A stretch of DNA of 64,000 nt from assembly GCF_019145235.1 (NCBI RefSeq), contig NZ_JAHSTV010000004.1, positions 124,001-188,000 of the forward strand. The letters are read 5' to 3'. Within the stretch, counting starts at the first letter, position 1. Every line of letters begins with the position of its first letter. The notes beneath the pieces are model-generated. The model was not told where the DNA came from, made no database searches, and saw only the letters and a list, made by a program, of their open reading frames with translations. Below, in pieces: positions 25,606-34,527 of this stretch. Both the position numbers and the translations under genes were made by a program. This DNA is from Pseudomonas farris (GTDB taxonomy: Bacteria; Pseudomonadota; Gammaproteobacteria; Pseudomonadales; Pseudomonadaceae).

Positions 25606-27792
25606 ATGGATATGCTTTACCGGACCTCCCGCGAGGGAGTGCCCGCCCCGCGGTTCGCGTTCAATCCCCTGAACCTGGGCCTGCTGCTGGCCAGCGCGAT
25701 GCCTTCGGCCTGGGCCGCCACCGAACTGCCGGCGGTGACCGTCACCGGCGAAGACACCTCCAGTTATCAGGTCGAAAGCGCTTCGGTCGGTGGTTTCGAA
25801 GCGGCGCCATTGCTCGATACGCCGGCCTCGATTTCGGTGGTCAATGAAGCCTTGATCAAGGATCAGCAAACGCGCCTGCTCAGCGAAGTGCTGCGCAACG
25901 ACGCCTCGGTGGGTGAAAGCTACGCGCCGGTCGGTTACTACGAAAACTTCGTGGTGCGCGGTTTTTCCCTCAACTCCGCCAGCAGCTACAAGATCAACGG
26001 CCGCACCATCACCGGCGAGCAGAACGTCGGGCTGGAAAACAAACAGCAGGTGGAGGTGCTCAAGGGCCTTTCCGGCCTACAAAGCGGCGTCAGCGAGCCC
26101 GGCGGGCTGGTCAACTATGTGACCAAGCGGCCCGCTGATGTGCGTTCGGTCACCGTATCCACCGATGATCGCGGCAGCGGTTACCTGGCCACCGACGTCG
26201 GTGGCTGGTTCGGCAGCGAACAACAGTTCGGCCTGCGTGCCAACGTGGCCCATGAAGACCTGCATTCCTACGTCGAACACACCAATGGCCAGCGCGATTT
26301 CGCCTCGCTGGCCTTCGACTGGAACATCAGCCCCGATGCGCTGCTGCAACTGGATGCCGAGTACCAGACCAAGGAACAGCGCTCGGCACCGGGTTATCAA
26401 TTGCTCGGCGGTTCCAGCCTGCCGCACCATGCCTCGCCGAAGAAGCTGCTGGCACACCAGAGCGGTTCGGAGCCGGTTACCACCGACGCGCTGAACCTCA
26501 ACGGCAACTTCGAATACCGCTTCAGCGACCAGTGGAAAGGCAATCTCAGCGCTTCGCGCAGCCGGGTGGTGATCGATGACTACAGTTCGTTCGCCTGGGG
26601 CTGCTATGGCTCCGCCAGTTGCGCCAGCGCGGCAGTGCCGAACTACTTCAGCCCCGAGGGCGACTACGACATTTACGATTTCCGCAGCCCCGACGATACC
26701 CGCCGCAACGACGAGGTGCAGGCCACCCTCAGCGGCCGCTTCGAAACCGCCGGCCTGGGCCATGAACTCAGCGTCGGGACCAGCGCGTTCCGCCGCGTGG
26801 TGGACAAACGCGACGCCATCAACCAGATGATCGGCAGTGCCAACATCAACAGCGAGCCGGCTGATTTTGCTCGCTACGACGGGCCGCTCAACGATTCCTA
26901 TCGACGTCTGGACAGCCGTCAGTACGGGTTGTTCTTCAATGACCGGATCAGCTTCAACGAGCAATGGCAAACCGTGCTCGGCGGGCGCGAAGTGCGCCTG
27001 GATGAAGAGACCTTCGACAGCCAGGGCGACACCACCCGGCACACCCAGCGCTATGTGTTCCTGCCCCAGGCCGCACTGATCTACAAGCCGCTGCAAAACC
27101 TGTCGCTGTACACCCGCTACAGCAAGGGCCTGTCCCTGGGCGGCGAAGCGGCGTGGTTCACCACCAATGCCTTTGAAATCCTAGCGCCCACCGTGTCGCG
27201 ACAAATCGAGGCCGGCATCAAATACGACTGGCAGCGCATCAGCCTGGCCGCGGCGCTGTTCCAGATCCGTCAGGCCTATCAGTACTCGCGACCGAATGAC
27301 GACGGCACGTTCACGTTCACCCAACAGGGCGAACAGAAGAACACCGGGCTGGAGCTCTCGGCCAATGGCTGGGCCAGCCAGCGTCTGCAGATTTCTGCCA
27401 GTGTCGCGGCGATCCGCGCGCGGGTCACCGACAGCGGCACGCCAGCTTATGAAGGCCACCAGACGATCAACGTTCCGACCTTGCGCGCCAGCCTCTACGG
27501 CGACTATGCCCTGCCCTGGTTCGACGGCCTGGCGCTGCTCGGCGGAGTGCAGTACAGCGCCAGCAAGTACGCCAACCGCCAGGGTGAAGTGCAGACCAGC
27601 GCCTACGCCATCTTCAACATCGGCAGCCGCTACAGCACGCGCATCGACGGTTACGACACGGTGTTCCGCCTGACCGTGGACAACCTGTTCGACAAACGCT
27701 ACTGGCGTGATGCCGGTGAGTACATGGGCGATGGCTACCTGTTCCAGGGCGCGCCATTGACCGCGCGGCTGAGTGCCTCGATCAACTTCTGA
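25606..27792 (+). CDS. TonB-dependent siderophore receptor
   Basis: The 728-residue outer-membrane receptor has a signal sequence ending near residue 38 (SAMPSAWA), a plug domain (about 60-170) with TPASISVVNEALIKDQQTRLLSEVLRNDASV and GLQSGVSEPGGLVNYVTKRP, and a 22-strand barrel ending in the aromatic LSASINF tail. The TELPAVTVTGE segment is a likely TonB box. It imports a ferric siderophore or similar chelate. No Fur box is evident in its 174-base leader, so regulation may be indirect. It is followed by a REP doublet and a convergent second receptor. Confidence 0.9.
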   Translation: MDMLYRTSREGVPAPRFAFNPLNLGLLLASAMPSAWAATELPAVTVTGEDTSSYQVESASVGGFEAAPLLDTPASISVVNEALIKDQQTRLLSEVLRNDASVGESYAPVGYYENFVVRGFSLNSASSYKINGRTITGEQNVGLENKQQVEVLKGLSGLQSGVSEPGGLVNYVTKRPADVRSVTVSTDDRGSGYLATDVGGWFGSEQQFGLRANVAHEDLHSYVEHTNGQRDFASLAFDWNISPDALLQLDAEYQTKEQRSAPGYQLLGGSSLPHHASPKKLLAHQSGSEPVTTDALNLNGNFEYRFSDQWKGNLSASRSRVVIDDYSSFAWGCYGSASCASAAVPNYFSPEGDYDIYDFRSPDDTRRNDEVQATLSGRFETAGLGHELSVGTSAFRRVVDKRDAINQMIGSANINSEPADFARYDGPLNDSYRRLDSRQYGLFFNDRISFNEQWQTVLGGREVRLDEETFDSQGDTTRHTQRYVFLPQAALIYKPLQNLSLYTRYSKGLSLGGEAAWFTTNAFEILAPTVSRQIEAGIKYDWQRISLAAALFQIRQAYQYSRPNDDGTFTFTQQGEQKNTGLELSANGWASQRLQISASVAAIRARVTDSGTPAYEGHQTINVPTLRASLYGDYALPWFDGLALLGGVQYSASKYANRQGEVQTSAYAIFNIGSRYSTRIDGYDTVFRLTVDNLFDKRYWRDAGEYMGDGYLFQGAPLTARLSASINF

Positions 27793-27837
27793 GTCACCGG
27801 AACGAAAGAAGAGGTCGAAGCCTGATGGTACGGAACC

Positions 27838-27927
27838 TGTGGGGCGGGCTTGCTCGCGAAAGCGTCAGGTCAGCCAACACTGATGGTGACTGACACATCG
27901 CCTCCACGAGCAAGCCCGCTCCCACAT
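27838..27927. repeat. REP doublet (inverted pair)
   Basis: TGTGGGGCGGGCTTGCTCGCG and CGAGCAAGCCCGCTCCCACA face each other between the two convergent TonB-dependent receptor genes. Confidence 0.88.
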
Positions 27928-27996
27928 TTTGAATTGGGTTGCGCCGGCTACTTGGGCTCGACACACAGCCCAAGCATCGCCGTCAATGCACAGGGG

Positions 27997-30084
27997 TCAG
28001 AATGTCACACTGGCGCTGAGGCGTGCCGTGCGCGGCTCGCCGACATTAACCTGCAACTGGCTGCCGGTGGAGGACGGGTAGTACTGTTTGTCGAACAGGT
28101 TGTCGACGTTGAATTGCAGCGAAGTCTTGTACCCGAACATCGGCGATTCCCAACGCACGAAGGCATCGGCCACGGTGTAGCTGCTCAACCAGAAATCGTT
28201 GGCGTTGTTCGCCGCACGCTCGCCGACGTAACGCGCGCCAGCACCGGTATGCCAGGCTCCGAATTCCGCAGGGACGTTCAGGTGATGCGTGAGGTACAGG
28301 CTCGCGGTGTGCTTCGGCGCGTTGGCGAGGCGGTGACCTTCGTCATCTGGATCGTCGAGGATTTCCGTGTGGGTGTAAGCGTAGGTGCCGATCAGGTCCC
28401 AGCGCTCGGCCACACGCCCGGTGATGTCCAGTTCCAGGCCCTGCGAACCGACCTTGCCCGCCGCCTCCGAGAGGCTGACACCATTGATCGTCTGGCTGGT
28501 CACGACGTTTTTCTTGACGATGTCGAACAGCGCAAGATTGATGTTCAGCCCCGGCAGCGGGTCGTACTTCGCGCCGACCTCGTAGCTGCGGCCCTCCTCC
28601 GGATCGAAGGTGTGGCCGGCATCGTCGACATCGGTATTGGGCTTGAATGAACGGCTGTAGTTGCCGTACAGCGACAAGGTATCGGTGGCTTTGTAGACCA
28701 GGCCCAAAAACGGCACAAAGGCATCGCCGTTATCGTCGCGGTTGACGGTGTAGCTGCTGCCGCGGCCCTGATCGCTGTACTGATCATAATGCTGCTGGCG
28801 ACCACCGAGGACCAGGATCCAGCGATCGTCGAGGTGCCAGTTATCCTTGAAGTACACCGAGCTGGAGGTCAGCTGGTTGCTCAAGTCGCTTTGGGCAGCA
28901 CTGACGAGATTGGGCTCGGCCAGACGACCATAAACCGGCGATGTGATGTCGAAGCCTGACCGTGCTGTATTACGGTAGGTTTTGCCGCGGAATTGGTCGG
29001 ACGCTTCAGTATCCGCGCCGACCAGCAGGTCATGGCGTTGGCCGAACAGTTCCTGCTGGCCGATGAAATCCCAACTGGCGTAGCGGGTCTCATCGTCGTA
29101 GTGAGCGCCGTTGGCAGCACGTCGCAGATTGTTGCCGGTCAACGAACTCGGCTGGGCAATCGAGAGGCTGTAGCGGTCGTTGTTCCAGCCGTAGGTGACG
29201 CGGGTTTTCCAATCGTCATTCAACTGATACTCGAAACGCGCGGTGGCCACTTCACGAATACCGACGCTTTTGGCCCATTTTTCGTCGAGGCGCTTGTCGT
29301 AGTCGATGTCCGCCGGATGACCGTTGGTGAACACGGTGCCGCGGTCGAAGGGATTGGAGTATTCGTTGTACTCGTAGCTCAGCGTCAAGCTGGCGCGGTC
29401 GCCGGTCCAGCTCAGCGACGGTGCGACCAAAGTGCTCTCATTCACGCCGTAGTTGCGCCAGTAATCTTCATGGCCGCGTTCAGCAATCAGGCGATAGGCC
29501 AGGCCCGTATCTCCCATCGGCCCGGTGGTATCCACCGCCATGGTGCCGCCGCCTTCGCTATAGGCCGAGCCGCTCAGGGTCGTGCTCTGGGTGTATTCAG
29601 GCTTCTTGCTGATCACGTTGATCAATCCGCCGGGCTCCAGCGCACCGTACAGCATCGAAGCAGGCCCTTTGAGCACTTCGACACGATCCGTCGTGGCGCT
29701 GAAGTTGTGCCCCAGATTGGAACGCACGCCATCGCGCAGGATCGAGCCGTCATCGTTGGTACCAAAACCGCGCTTGACCAGCGAGTCCCGGGAGCCGCCC
29801 AGAGTGTTGCCCTGACTGACGCCGCTGACGAACTTCATGGCGTCGGCCAGCGAGCGCACCTGATAGTCGGCCAGGGTCTGCTGGGTGACCACATTGATCG
29901 ATTGCGCCTCTTCCTTGATCGGCACATTGCTTTTGCTCGCCGTGCTGGCTTGAGAAGTGGTGTAGCTAGTGTCTTGGCTGACGCGGCTCGCCTGAATATC
30001 AGTGGTCGGCAGTTCGATGGCTTCCTGTGCCCATAAAGGACTGGCAAACATGACGCAGGAGAGTGTTGGCAACGCGTGTTTCAT
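27997..30084 (-). CDS. TonB-dependent ferrichrome/hydroxamate-type siderophore receptor
   Basis: The 695-residue receptor has a signal peptide (MKHALPTLSCVMFASPLWA), a TonB-box-like segment ELPTTDIQAS, a plug with SINVVTQQTLADYQVRSLADAMKFVSG and LKGPASMLYGALEPGGLINVISKKP, and a barrel ending in the aromatic RLSASVTF. This plug type is typical of FhuA/FoxA-like ferric hydroxamate receptors. ATG 30084 has AAGG five bases upstream and begins the signal peptide; 13 more residues are possible from 30123. A Fur-box-like sequence lies about 63 bases upstream. The ligand is not predictable. Confidence 0.92.
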   Translation of the reverse strand: MKHALPTLSCVMFASPLWAQEAIELPTTDIQASRVSQDTSYTTSQASTASKSNVPIKEEAQSINVVTQQTLADYQVRSLADAMKFVSGVSQGNTLGGSRDSLVKRGFGTNDDGSILRDGVRSNLGHNFSATTDRVEVLKGPASMLYGALEPGGLINVISKKPEYTQSTTLSGSAYSEGGGTMAVDTTGPMGDTGLAYRLIAERGHEDYWRNYGVNESTLVAPSLSWTGDRASLTLSYEYNEYSNPFDRGTVFTNGHPADIDYDKRLDEKWAKSVGIREVATARFEYQLNDDWKTRVTYGWNNDRYSLSIAQPSSLTGNNLRRAANGAHYDDETRYASWDFIGQQELFGQRHDLLVGADTEASDQFRGKTYRNTARSGFDITSPVYGRLAEPNLVSAAQSDLSNQLTSSSVYFKDNWHLDDRWILVLGGRQQHYDQYSDQGRGSSYTVNRDDNGDAFVPFLGLVYKATDTLSLYGNYSRSFKPNTDVDDAGHTFDPEEGRSYEVGAKYDPLPGLNINLALFDIVKKNVVTSQTINGVSLSEAAGKVGSQGLELDITGRVAERWDLIGTYAYTHTEILDDPDDEGHRLANAPKHTASLYLTHHLNVPAEFGAWHTGAGARYVGERAANNANDFWLSSYTVADAFVRWESPMFGYKTSLQFNVDNLFDKQYYPSSTGSQLQVNVGEPRTARLSASVTF

Positions 30085-30146
30085 GAAGACCTTGCGGCGG
30101 GCAAAGGGGTGAGGATGGCTCAAGACGTCGCGCTCAATGAGTTAGT

Positions 30147-30165
30147 AGTAATGATTCTCATTGTA
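30147..30165 (-). promoter_or_regulatory. Fur box of the second siderophore receptor
   Basis: AGTAATGATTCTCATTGTA matches 13 of 19 positions of the GATAATGATAATCATTATC consensus, including TAATGAT and TCATT. It lies 63-81 bases before the receptor ATG, where iron-bound Fur would block transcription. Confidence 0.75.
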
Positions 30166-30366
30166 TGATGCGACGTATTTCCAGTAAATACCCTCAGTAT
30201 TATTAACTAACGAGTTATTAATCCGCCCCCTGGATGATGGTTTGTGAGTCACCAACCGTCAGCATCAACTCAAGCCCGGAGCGTTTTTCGACAAGCCCCG
30301 TGCCGAAAAAACAACCTTCCTCTGCGGTGGCCATCTGATCGACCGACCAATCGTCACAAGCCGACC

Positions 30367-30445
30367 AATGGATCCACTAAATCGTTAACAAACAGAATCA
30401 GTTTGACAAATACCCTATAAATCACCATTAATGGATCCACTAAAT
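30367..30445. promoter_or_regulatory. Two identical VanR-type operator sites before vanAB
   Basis: AATGGATCCACTAAAT occurs exactly twice, at 30367-30382 and 30430-30445, 63 bases apart. The core ATGGATCCA resembles the ATTGGATCCAAT operator known for GntR-type VanR repressors. A TTGACA at 30403-30408 lies between them and the second copy would cover the -10/start region; vanA starts at 30473. This fits repression by the VanR encoded at 33191-32478, relieved by vanillate. Confidence 0.75.
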
Positions 30446-30472
30446 AACAACAAACAGCCTTGGAGAATCTCC

Positions 30473-31519
30473 ATGTACCCCAAGAACACCTGGTACGTCG
30501 CCTGTACGCCCGATGAAATCGCCGACAAGCCGCTTGGCCGTCAGATCTGTGGTGAGAAGATGGTTTTTTACCGCGGGCATGAAGGCAAGGTGGCAGCTGT
30601 CGAGGACTTCTGCCCCCATCGCGGCGCACCGCTGTCTTTGGGCTATGTGGAAAACGGAAATCTGGTGTGCGGCTATCACGGCCTGGTGATGGGCTGCGAC
30701 GGCAAGACCGTGGAAATGCCCGGGCAACGGGTTCGTGGCTTTCCGTGCAATAAGACATTCGCCGTGGTCGAGCGTTACGGATTTATCTGGGTCTGGCCCG
30801 GCGATCAGGCGTTGGCCGACCCGGTGCTGATCCATCATCTGGAATGGGCGGTCAGCGATGAGTGGGCCTATGGCGGCGGCCTGTTCCACATCCAGTGCGA
30901 CTATCGCCTGATGATCGACAACCTGATGGACCTGACTCACGAAACCTACGTCCACGCGTCCAGCATCGGCCAAAAGGAAATCGACGAAGCACCGCCGGTG
31001 ACCACGGTCGACGGCGACGAGGTGGTCACTGCCCGTCACATGGAAAACATCATGGCCCCGCCCTTCTGGCGCATGGCCCTGCGCGGCAACAATCTGGCCG
31101 ACGATGTACCGGTGGACCGCTGGCAGATCTGCCGCTTCACCCCGCCCAGTCATGTGCTGATCGAAGTCGGTGTGGCCCATGCCGGAAAAGGTGGTTATCA
31201 CGCCCCTCAACCGTTCAAGGCGTCGAGCATCGTCGTCGACTTCATCACGCCGCAAACCGAAACCTCGATCTGGTACTTCTGGGGCATGGCGCGCAATTTC
31301 AACCCGCAGGATGAAGCCTTGACCGCGAGCATTCGCGAGGGTCAGGGCAAGATTTTCAGCGAGGACCTGGAGATGCTCGAACGCCAGCAACAAAACCTGC
31401 TCAGCCATCCCCAGCGCAACTTGCTCAAGCTCAATATCGACGCCGGCGGCGTGCAGTCGCGCCGTGTTCTGGAGCGCCTTATCGCCCAGGAACAAACGCC
31501 GCAGGAGTCAATGGCATGA
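30473..31519 (+). CDS. vanA: Vanillate O-demethylase oxygenase subunit VanA
   Basis: The 348-residue Rieske non-heme iron oxygenase demethylates vanillate to protocatechuate and formaldehyde. The Rieske ligands appear as CPHRG (about residue 47) and CGYHG (about 66), and the mononuclear iron site in DLTHETYVH near residue 155. Length and the MYPKNTWYVACTPDEIADKPLGRQI start match VanA. ATG 30473 has GGAG eight bases upstream. It overlaps vanB by four bases (ATGA at 31516-31519), forming one operon. Confidence 0.95.
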   Translation: MYPKNTWYVACTPDEIADKPLGRQICGEKMVFYRGHEGKVAAVEDFCPHRGAPLSLGYVENGNLVCGYHGLVMGCDGKTVEMPGQRVRGFPCNKTFAVVERYGFIWVWPGDQALADPVLIHHLEWAVSDEWAYGGGLFHIQCDYRLMIDNLMDLTHETYVHASSIGQKEIDEAPPVTTVDGDEVVTARHMENIMAPPFWRMALRGNNLADDVPVDRWQICRFTPPSHVLIEVGVAHAGKGGYHAPQPFKASSIVVDFITPQTETSIWYFWGMARNFNPQDEALTASIREGQGKIFSEDLEMLERQQQNLLSHPQRNLLKLNIDAGGVQSRRVLERLIAQEQTPQESMA

Positions 31520-32466
31520 TCGAAGTGCTGGTGGTATCCCGCAACAACGAAGCCCAGGACATCTGCAGCTACGAGCTGGCCAGTGTCGATGATCGACCGC
31601 TACCGACCTTCAGTGCCGGCGCGCATATCGATGTGCATCTGCCTGGCGGCTTGATCCGGCAATATTCCCTGTGTAACCACCCCGAAGAACGTCATCGCTA
31701 CCTGATCGGCGTGCTCAAGGACCCGACCTCTCGCGGTGGCTCACTTACCATGCACGAGCAGATCCACCCCGGCACGCGGCTGTCTATCAGTGAGCCGCGC
31801 AACCTGTTTCCGTTAACCCATGAAGCCACGCGCAGCCTGCTCTTCGCCGGCGGTATCGGCATTACCCCAATCCTCTGCATGGCCGAGCGCCTGGCCCACA
31901 GCGGCGCAGATTTCGAGCTGCACTACTGCGCCCGTTCGCGAGAGCGCGCGGCCTTTGTCGAACGCCTGCAACACTCGGCTTTTGCCCACCGGGTGTTCCT
32001 GCATTTCGATCAGGAGCCCGACACTGCGTTGGACGCGGCCAAGGTCCTGGCCACGCCACACAATGACGTTCATTTATATGTGTGTGGCCCCGGTGGTTTT
32101 ATGCAGCATGTGCTGGACACGGCCAAGGCCAAAGGCTGGCAGGAGCAATGCCTGCATCGCGAGTACTTCGCCGCCAATCCCGTCGACACAGGCGCCGATG
32201 GCAGTTTCTCGATCAAGGTCGCCAGCAGCGGCCAGGTCTTCGAGGTGCCGGCCGACAAGAGCGTGGTTCAGGTGCTGCAAAACCAGGGCATCGAGATCGC
32301 CATTTCCTGCGAACAGGGTATTTGTGGCACCTGCCTGACTCGGGTTCTGGAGGGTGTGCCGGAGCACCGTGACCTGTTCCTCACCGAGGATGAACAGGCC
32401 TGTAACGACCAATTCACCCCTTGCTGCTCGCGCTCGAAAACGCCGCTGCTGGTGCTGGATATCTGA
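31516..32466 (+). CDS. vanB: Vanillate O-demethylase reductase subunit VanB
   Basis: This 316-residue class IA reductase passes electrons from NADH to VanA. It has an FMN-binding domain (RQYSLCNHP near residue 50), an NAD-binding domain (FAGGIGITPILCMAERL near 112 and YVCGPGGFM near 190) and a C-terminal plant-type [2Fe-2S] ferredoxin domain (SCEQGICGTCLTRVLEG near 270). Its start overlaps the vanA stop. It ends 11 bases from the convergent vanR stop. Confidence 0.95.
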   Translation: MIEVLVVSRNNEAQDICSYELASVDDRPLPTFSAGAHIDVHLPGGLIRQYSLCNHPEERHRYLIGVLKDPTSRGGSLTMHEQIHPGTRLSISEPRNLFPLTHEATRSLLFAGGIGITPILCMAERLAHSGADFELHYCARSRERAAFVERLQHSAFAHRVFLHFDQEPDTALDAAKVLATPHNDVHLYVCGPGGFMQHVLDTAKAKGWQEQCLHREYFAANPVDTGADGSFSIKVASSGQVFEVPADKSVVQVLQNQGIEIAISCEQGICGTCLTRVLEGVPEHRDLFLTEDEQACNDQFTPCCSRSKTPLLVLDI

Positions 32467-32477
32467 AAGAATCGCGC

Positions 32478-33191
32478 CTATTCCGAGCGGAGAATGACCT
32501 TCATCCGCTCTTCGGCCGTCGCCGAGCCGAAGATCTCGGCATAACGTAACGTGGCGTTGGCGTGCTCGCGCATGATCGCTTCGGCACGCGCACCCTGGCG
32601 GTTGACCAGGGCGTCAAACACCGAATGGTGTTGCATGTGGGCGTAGTTGAAGCGTCGGTATTCCCGGACCATGTCGTTGCGGTCCACTGCCAGAGCTGTT
32701 ACCGAAGCGAAGGGTAAATGATCGTTGCGCGCCAGTGCGTCGGCGATCGCCGGGTTGTGGCTGCCTTCGACAATCACTTCGTGAAAACGCATGTTGAGGT
32801 CGTGATAGACCTCCAGGTCCTCGATGGTCACAAACCCCTTGTCGAACAGCTGATCGCCCTGCATCAGGCACTGTTCAAGGGTCGCGCGGGCCTCGTCCGA
32901 TAGCCCGCGCTCGGCGGTCTGACGCGCCGCCAGGCCTTCAAGGACACCCCGCACTTCAACCGCACCGGCAATGTCGTCGGGGCTGACCGAGCGCACCTGA
33001 AACCCGCGCCCGCCAAAGCGCACCAGCAAGCCTTCCTGCTCCAGTGTGCGGAACGCCATGCGCACCGGCATTCGCGAAACACCGAACAATTGCGCCGTGG
33101 GAATTTCCATCAAGCGCTCGCCAGCCGCCAGCTCGCCCGAGGCGATCATCTTGCGCAACGCGACCAGCACCGTTTGACCGGGCTTACTCAT
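32478..33191 (-). CDS. vanR: GntR/FCD-type regulator, probable VanR
   Basis: The 237-residue protein has an N-terminal winged helix (LVALRKMIASGELAAGERLMEIPTAQLFGVSRMPVRMAFRTLEQEGLL) and a C-terminal FCD ligand domain (about 85-215) with the metal-type His positions NMRFHEVIVEGSHN and HMQHHSVFDAL. Position directly after vanAB, convergent, and the VanR-like operators before vanA make it the likely vanillate-responsive repressor. ATG 33191 is favoured; a 14-residue extension to 33233 is possible. Confidence 0.87.
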   Translation of the reverse strand: MSKPGQTVLVALRKMIASGELAAGERLMEIPTAQLFGVSRMPVRMAFRTLEQEGLLVRFGGRGFQVRSVSPDDIAGAVEVRGVLEGLAARQTAERGLSDEARATLEQCLMQGDQLFDKGFVTIEDLEVYHDLNMRFHEVIVEGSHNPAIADALARNDHLPFASVTALAVDRNDMVREYRRFNYAHMQHHSVFDALVNRQGARAEAIMREHANATLRYAEIFGSATAEERMKVILRSE

Positions 33192-33285
33192 CCAGGCAAT
33201 TTCCAGAAAAGGTGGGTCTGCATAGTAACGCAAGACAGTGACGCAAGGATTAGGCTGACTGCAGCAAAGACCTCGGGGTTCTGCT

Positions 33286-34527
33286 TCAGCCTTGATACGC
33301 CGGGTTTTCGATCAGCAGAGCCATGCCCTGGCCGCCACCGACACACGCGGCCGCAATGCCATAACGCAGATTACCCTGACGTAATTGCCTGGCCAGGGTC
33401 AGCACCAGGCGCAAACCCGTGGCGGCCAAAGGATGTCCCAAAGCAATCGAACCGCCCCGCCGGTTGAGCCGGTCACCGTCCAATTCAAGCACCTGAGCCA
33501 CAGCCAGCACCTGAGCGGCCTGGGCCTCATTGATTTCCAGCAAGCCGATTTCACCAAGGGCCAGCCCGCTGCGTTGCAACAGCAACTGGATGGCTGGCGC
33601 CGGCCCTATCCCCATGAATTCCGGTGCCACGCCTACCACGGCACTGGCCAGCAAATGGGCCAACGCCGGACGCCGGGCGGCAGACGCTCGCCCCACCAGC
33701 GCGGCTGCCGCGCCATCGACCACCGCGCAACTATTGCCGGCCGTTTGTACACCGCCGGCATGCACCGCTCGCAACCGGCCCAAGGCGTCCAGATCGGTGG
33801 GTCGCGGATGACTATCGCGAGTCACGCGGTCTACGCCCCGTGGCAACTGGATACTGCGTGGCTGATAGCCGGCCAGTTCAAAGCGCTCATTGCCGAGCGC
33901 TACCAGCTCCGGTTCAAACCAACCATCGGCCTGGGCCTGCAGCGCCAATTGATGGCTGTCGAGGGCGAAGCGATCCACCTCTTCGCGGCTCAGGCCATGC
34001 CGCCGGGCCAGGTTGTCGGCGGTGGCGATCATGTCTACGCCCGGGGCCGGGTCGTAGAGGGCCTCCCAGAGAAAGTCCTTGAATTCCACGCCCGCACCGA
34101 GCCGGAAGCCACCTCGGTGGGTGTAGGCGGCAATCGGGTTGCGCGACATGGATTCGGCCGCCACGCACAGGGCCAACTGCACACCATCATCCAGCTGCCT
34201 GGCGGCCTGCCGCAAGAGTTCGAAACCGGTGGCGCAGATGCGCTGCACACCCAGTGCCGGGATCCCTTGCGGCACGCCACTATAAATGCCGATATGTCGG
34301 GGAAGCAGGTAGGCGTCAAAACTGGCTTGAGCCATGGAGCCAGCGAGCACGCTATCGACCGAGGATGGGTCGATAGCAGCGCGGGCCAGCACCTCGCGCC
34401 CCACCTTGATTCCCAGGTCGATCGGCGAAACCTGGGCCAAGGCCCCGCCGAGATCGACCCAAGGCGTGCGCAGTGCTTCGAAAATGGCCACATCGTCAAA
34501 GCTCGAATACTGCCCCGCACCGCTCAC
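33286..34527 (-). CDS. aat: Thiolase of the ferulate cluster (Aat-type beta-ketothiolase)
   Basis: The 413-residue thiolase keeps the nucleophile Cys in RICATGFELL (about residue 87), the NEA motif in INEAQAAQV, the His in GHPLAATGLR and the second Cys in CVGGGQG, so it should be active. Pseudomonas ferulate clusters carry such a gene (aat) beside fcs. It might serve a CoA-dependent beta-oxidation branch or acetoacetyl-CoA chemistry. The GTG at 34527 overlaps the fcs stop (GTGA), which fixes the start; the longer open frame reaching 34599 lies inside fcs. The usual HEAF-type motif is altered (NEAQ). Confidence 0.85.
   Translation of the reverse strand: MSGAGQYSSFDDVAIFEALRTPWVDLGGALAQVSPIDLGIKVGREVLARAAIDPSSVDSVLAGSMAQASFDAYLLPRHIGIYSGVPQGIPALGVQRICATGFELLRQAARQLDDGVQLALCVAAESMSRNPIAAYTHRGGFRLGAGVEFKDFLWEALYDPAPGVDMIATADNLARRHGLSREEVDRFALDSHQLALQAQADGWFEPELVALGNERFELAGYQPRSIQLPRGVDRVTRDSHPRPTDLDALGRLRAVHAGGVQTAGNSCAVVDGAAAALVGRASAARRPALAHLLASAVVGVAPEFMGIGPAPAIQLLLQRSGLALGEIGLLEINEAQAAQVLAVAQVLELDGDRLNRRGGSIALGHPLAATGLRLVLTLARQLRQGNLRYGIAAACVGGGQGMALLIENPAYQG

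Noticed and set aside
26077..30036. Long open frames antisense to both TonB-dependent receptors
   Set aside because: Both receptors are full length with signal peptides and barrel ends, so the opposite frames are shadows.
30367..30445. The exact 16-bp repeat as a target duplication from a lost insertion element
   Set aside because: It contains the palindromic GGATCC core expected of a VanR operator, is far longer than usual duplications, and brackets a promoter rather than transposon DNA.
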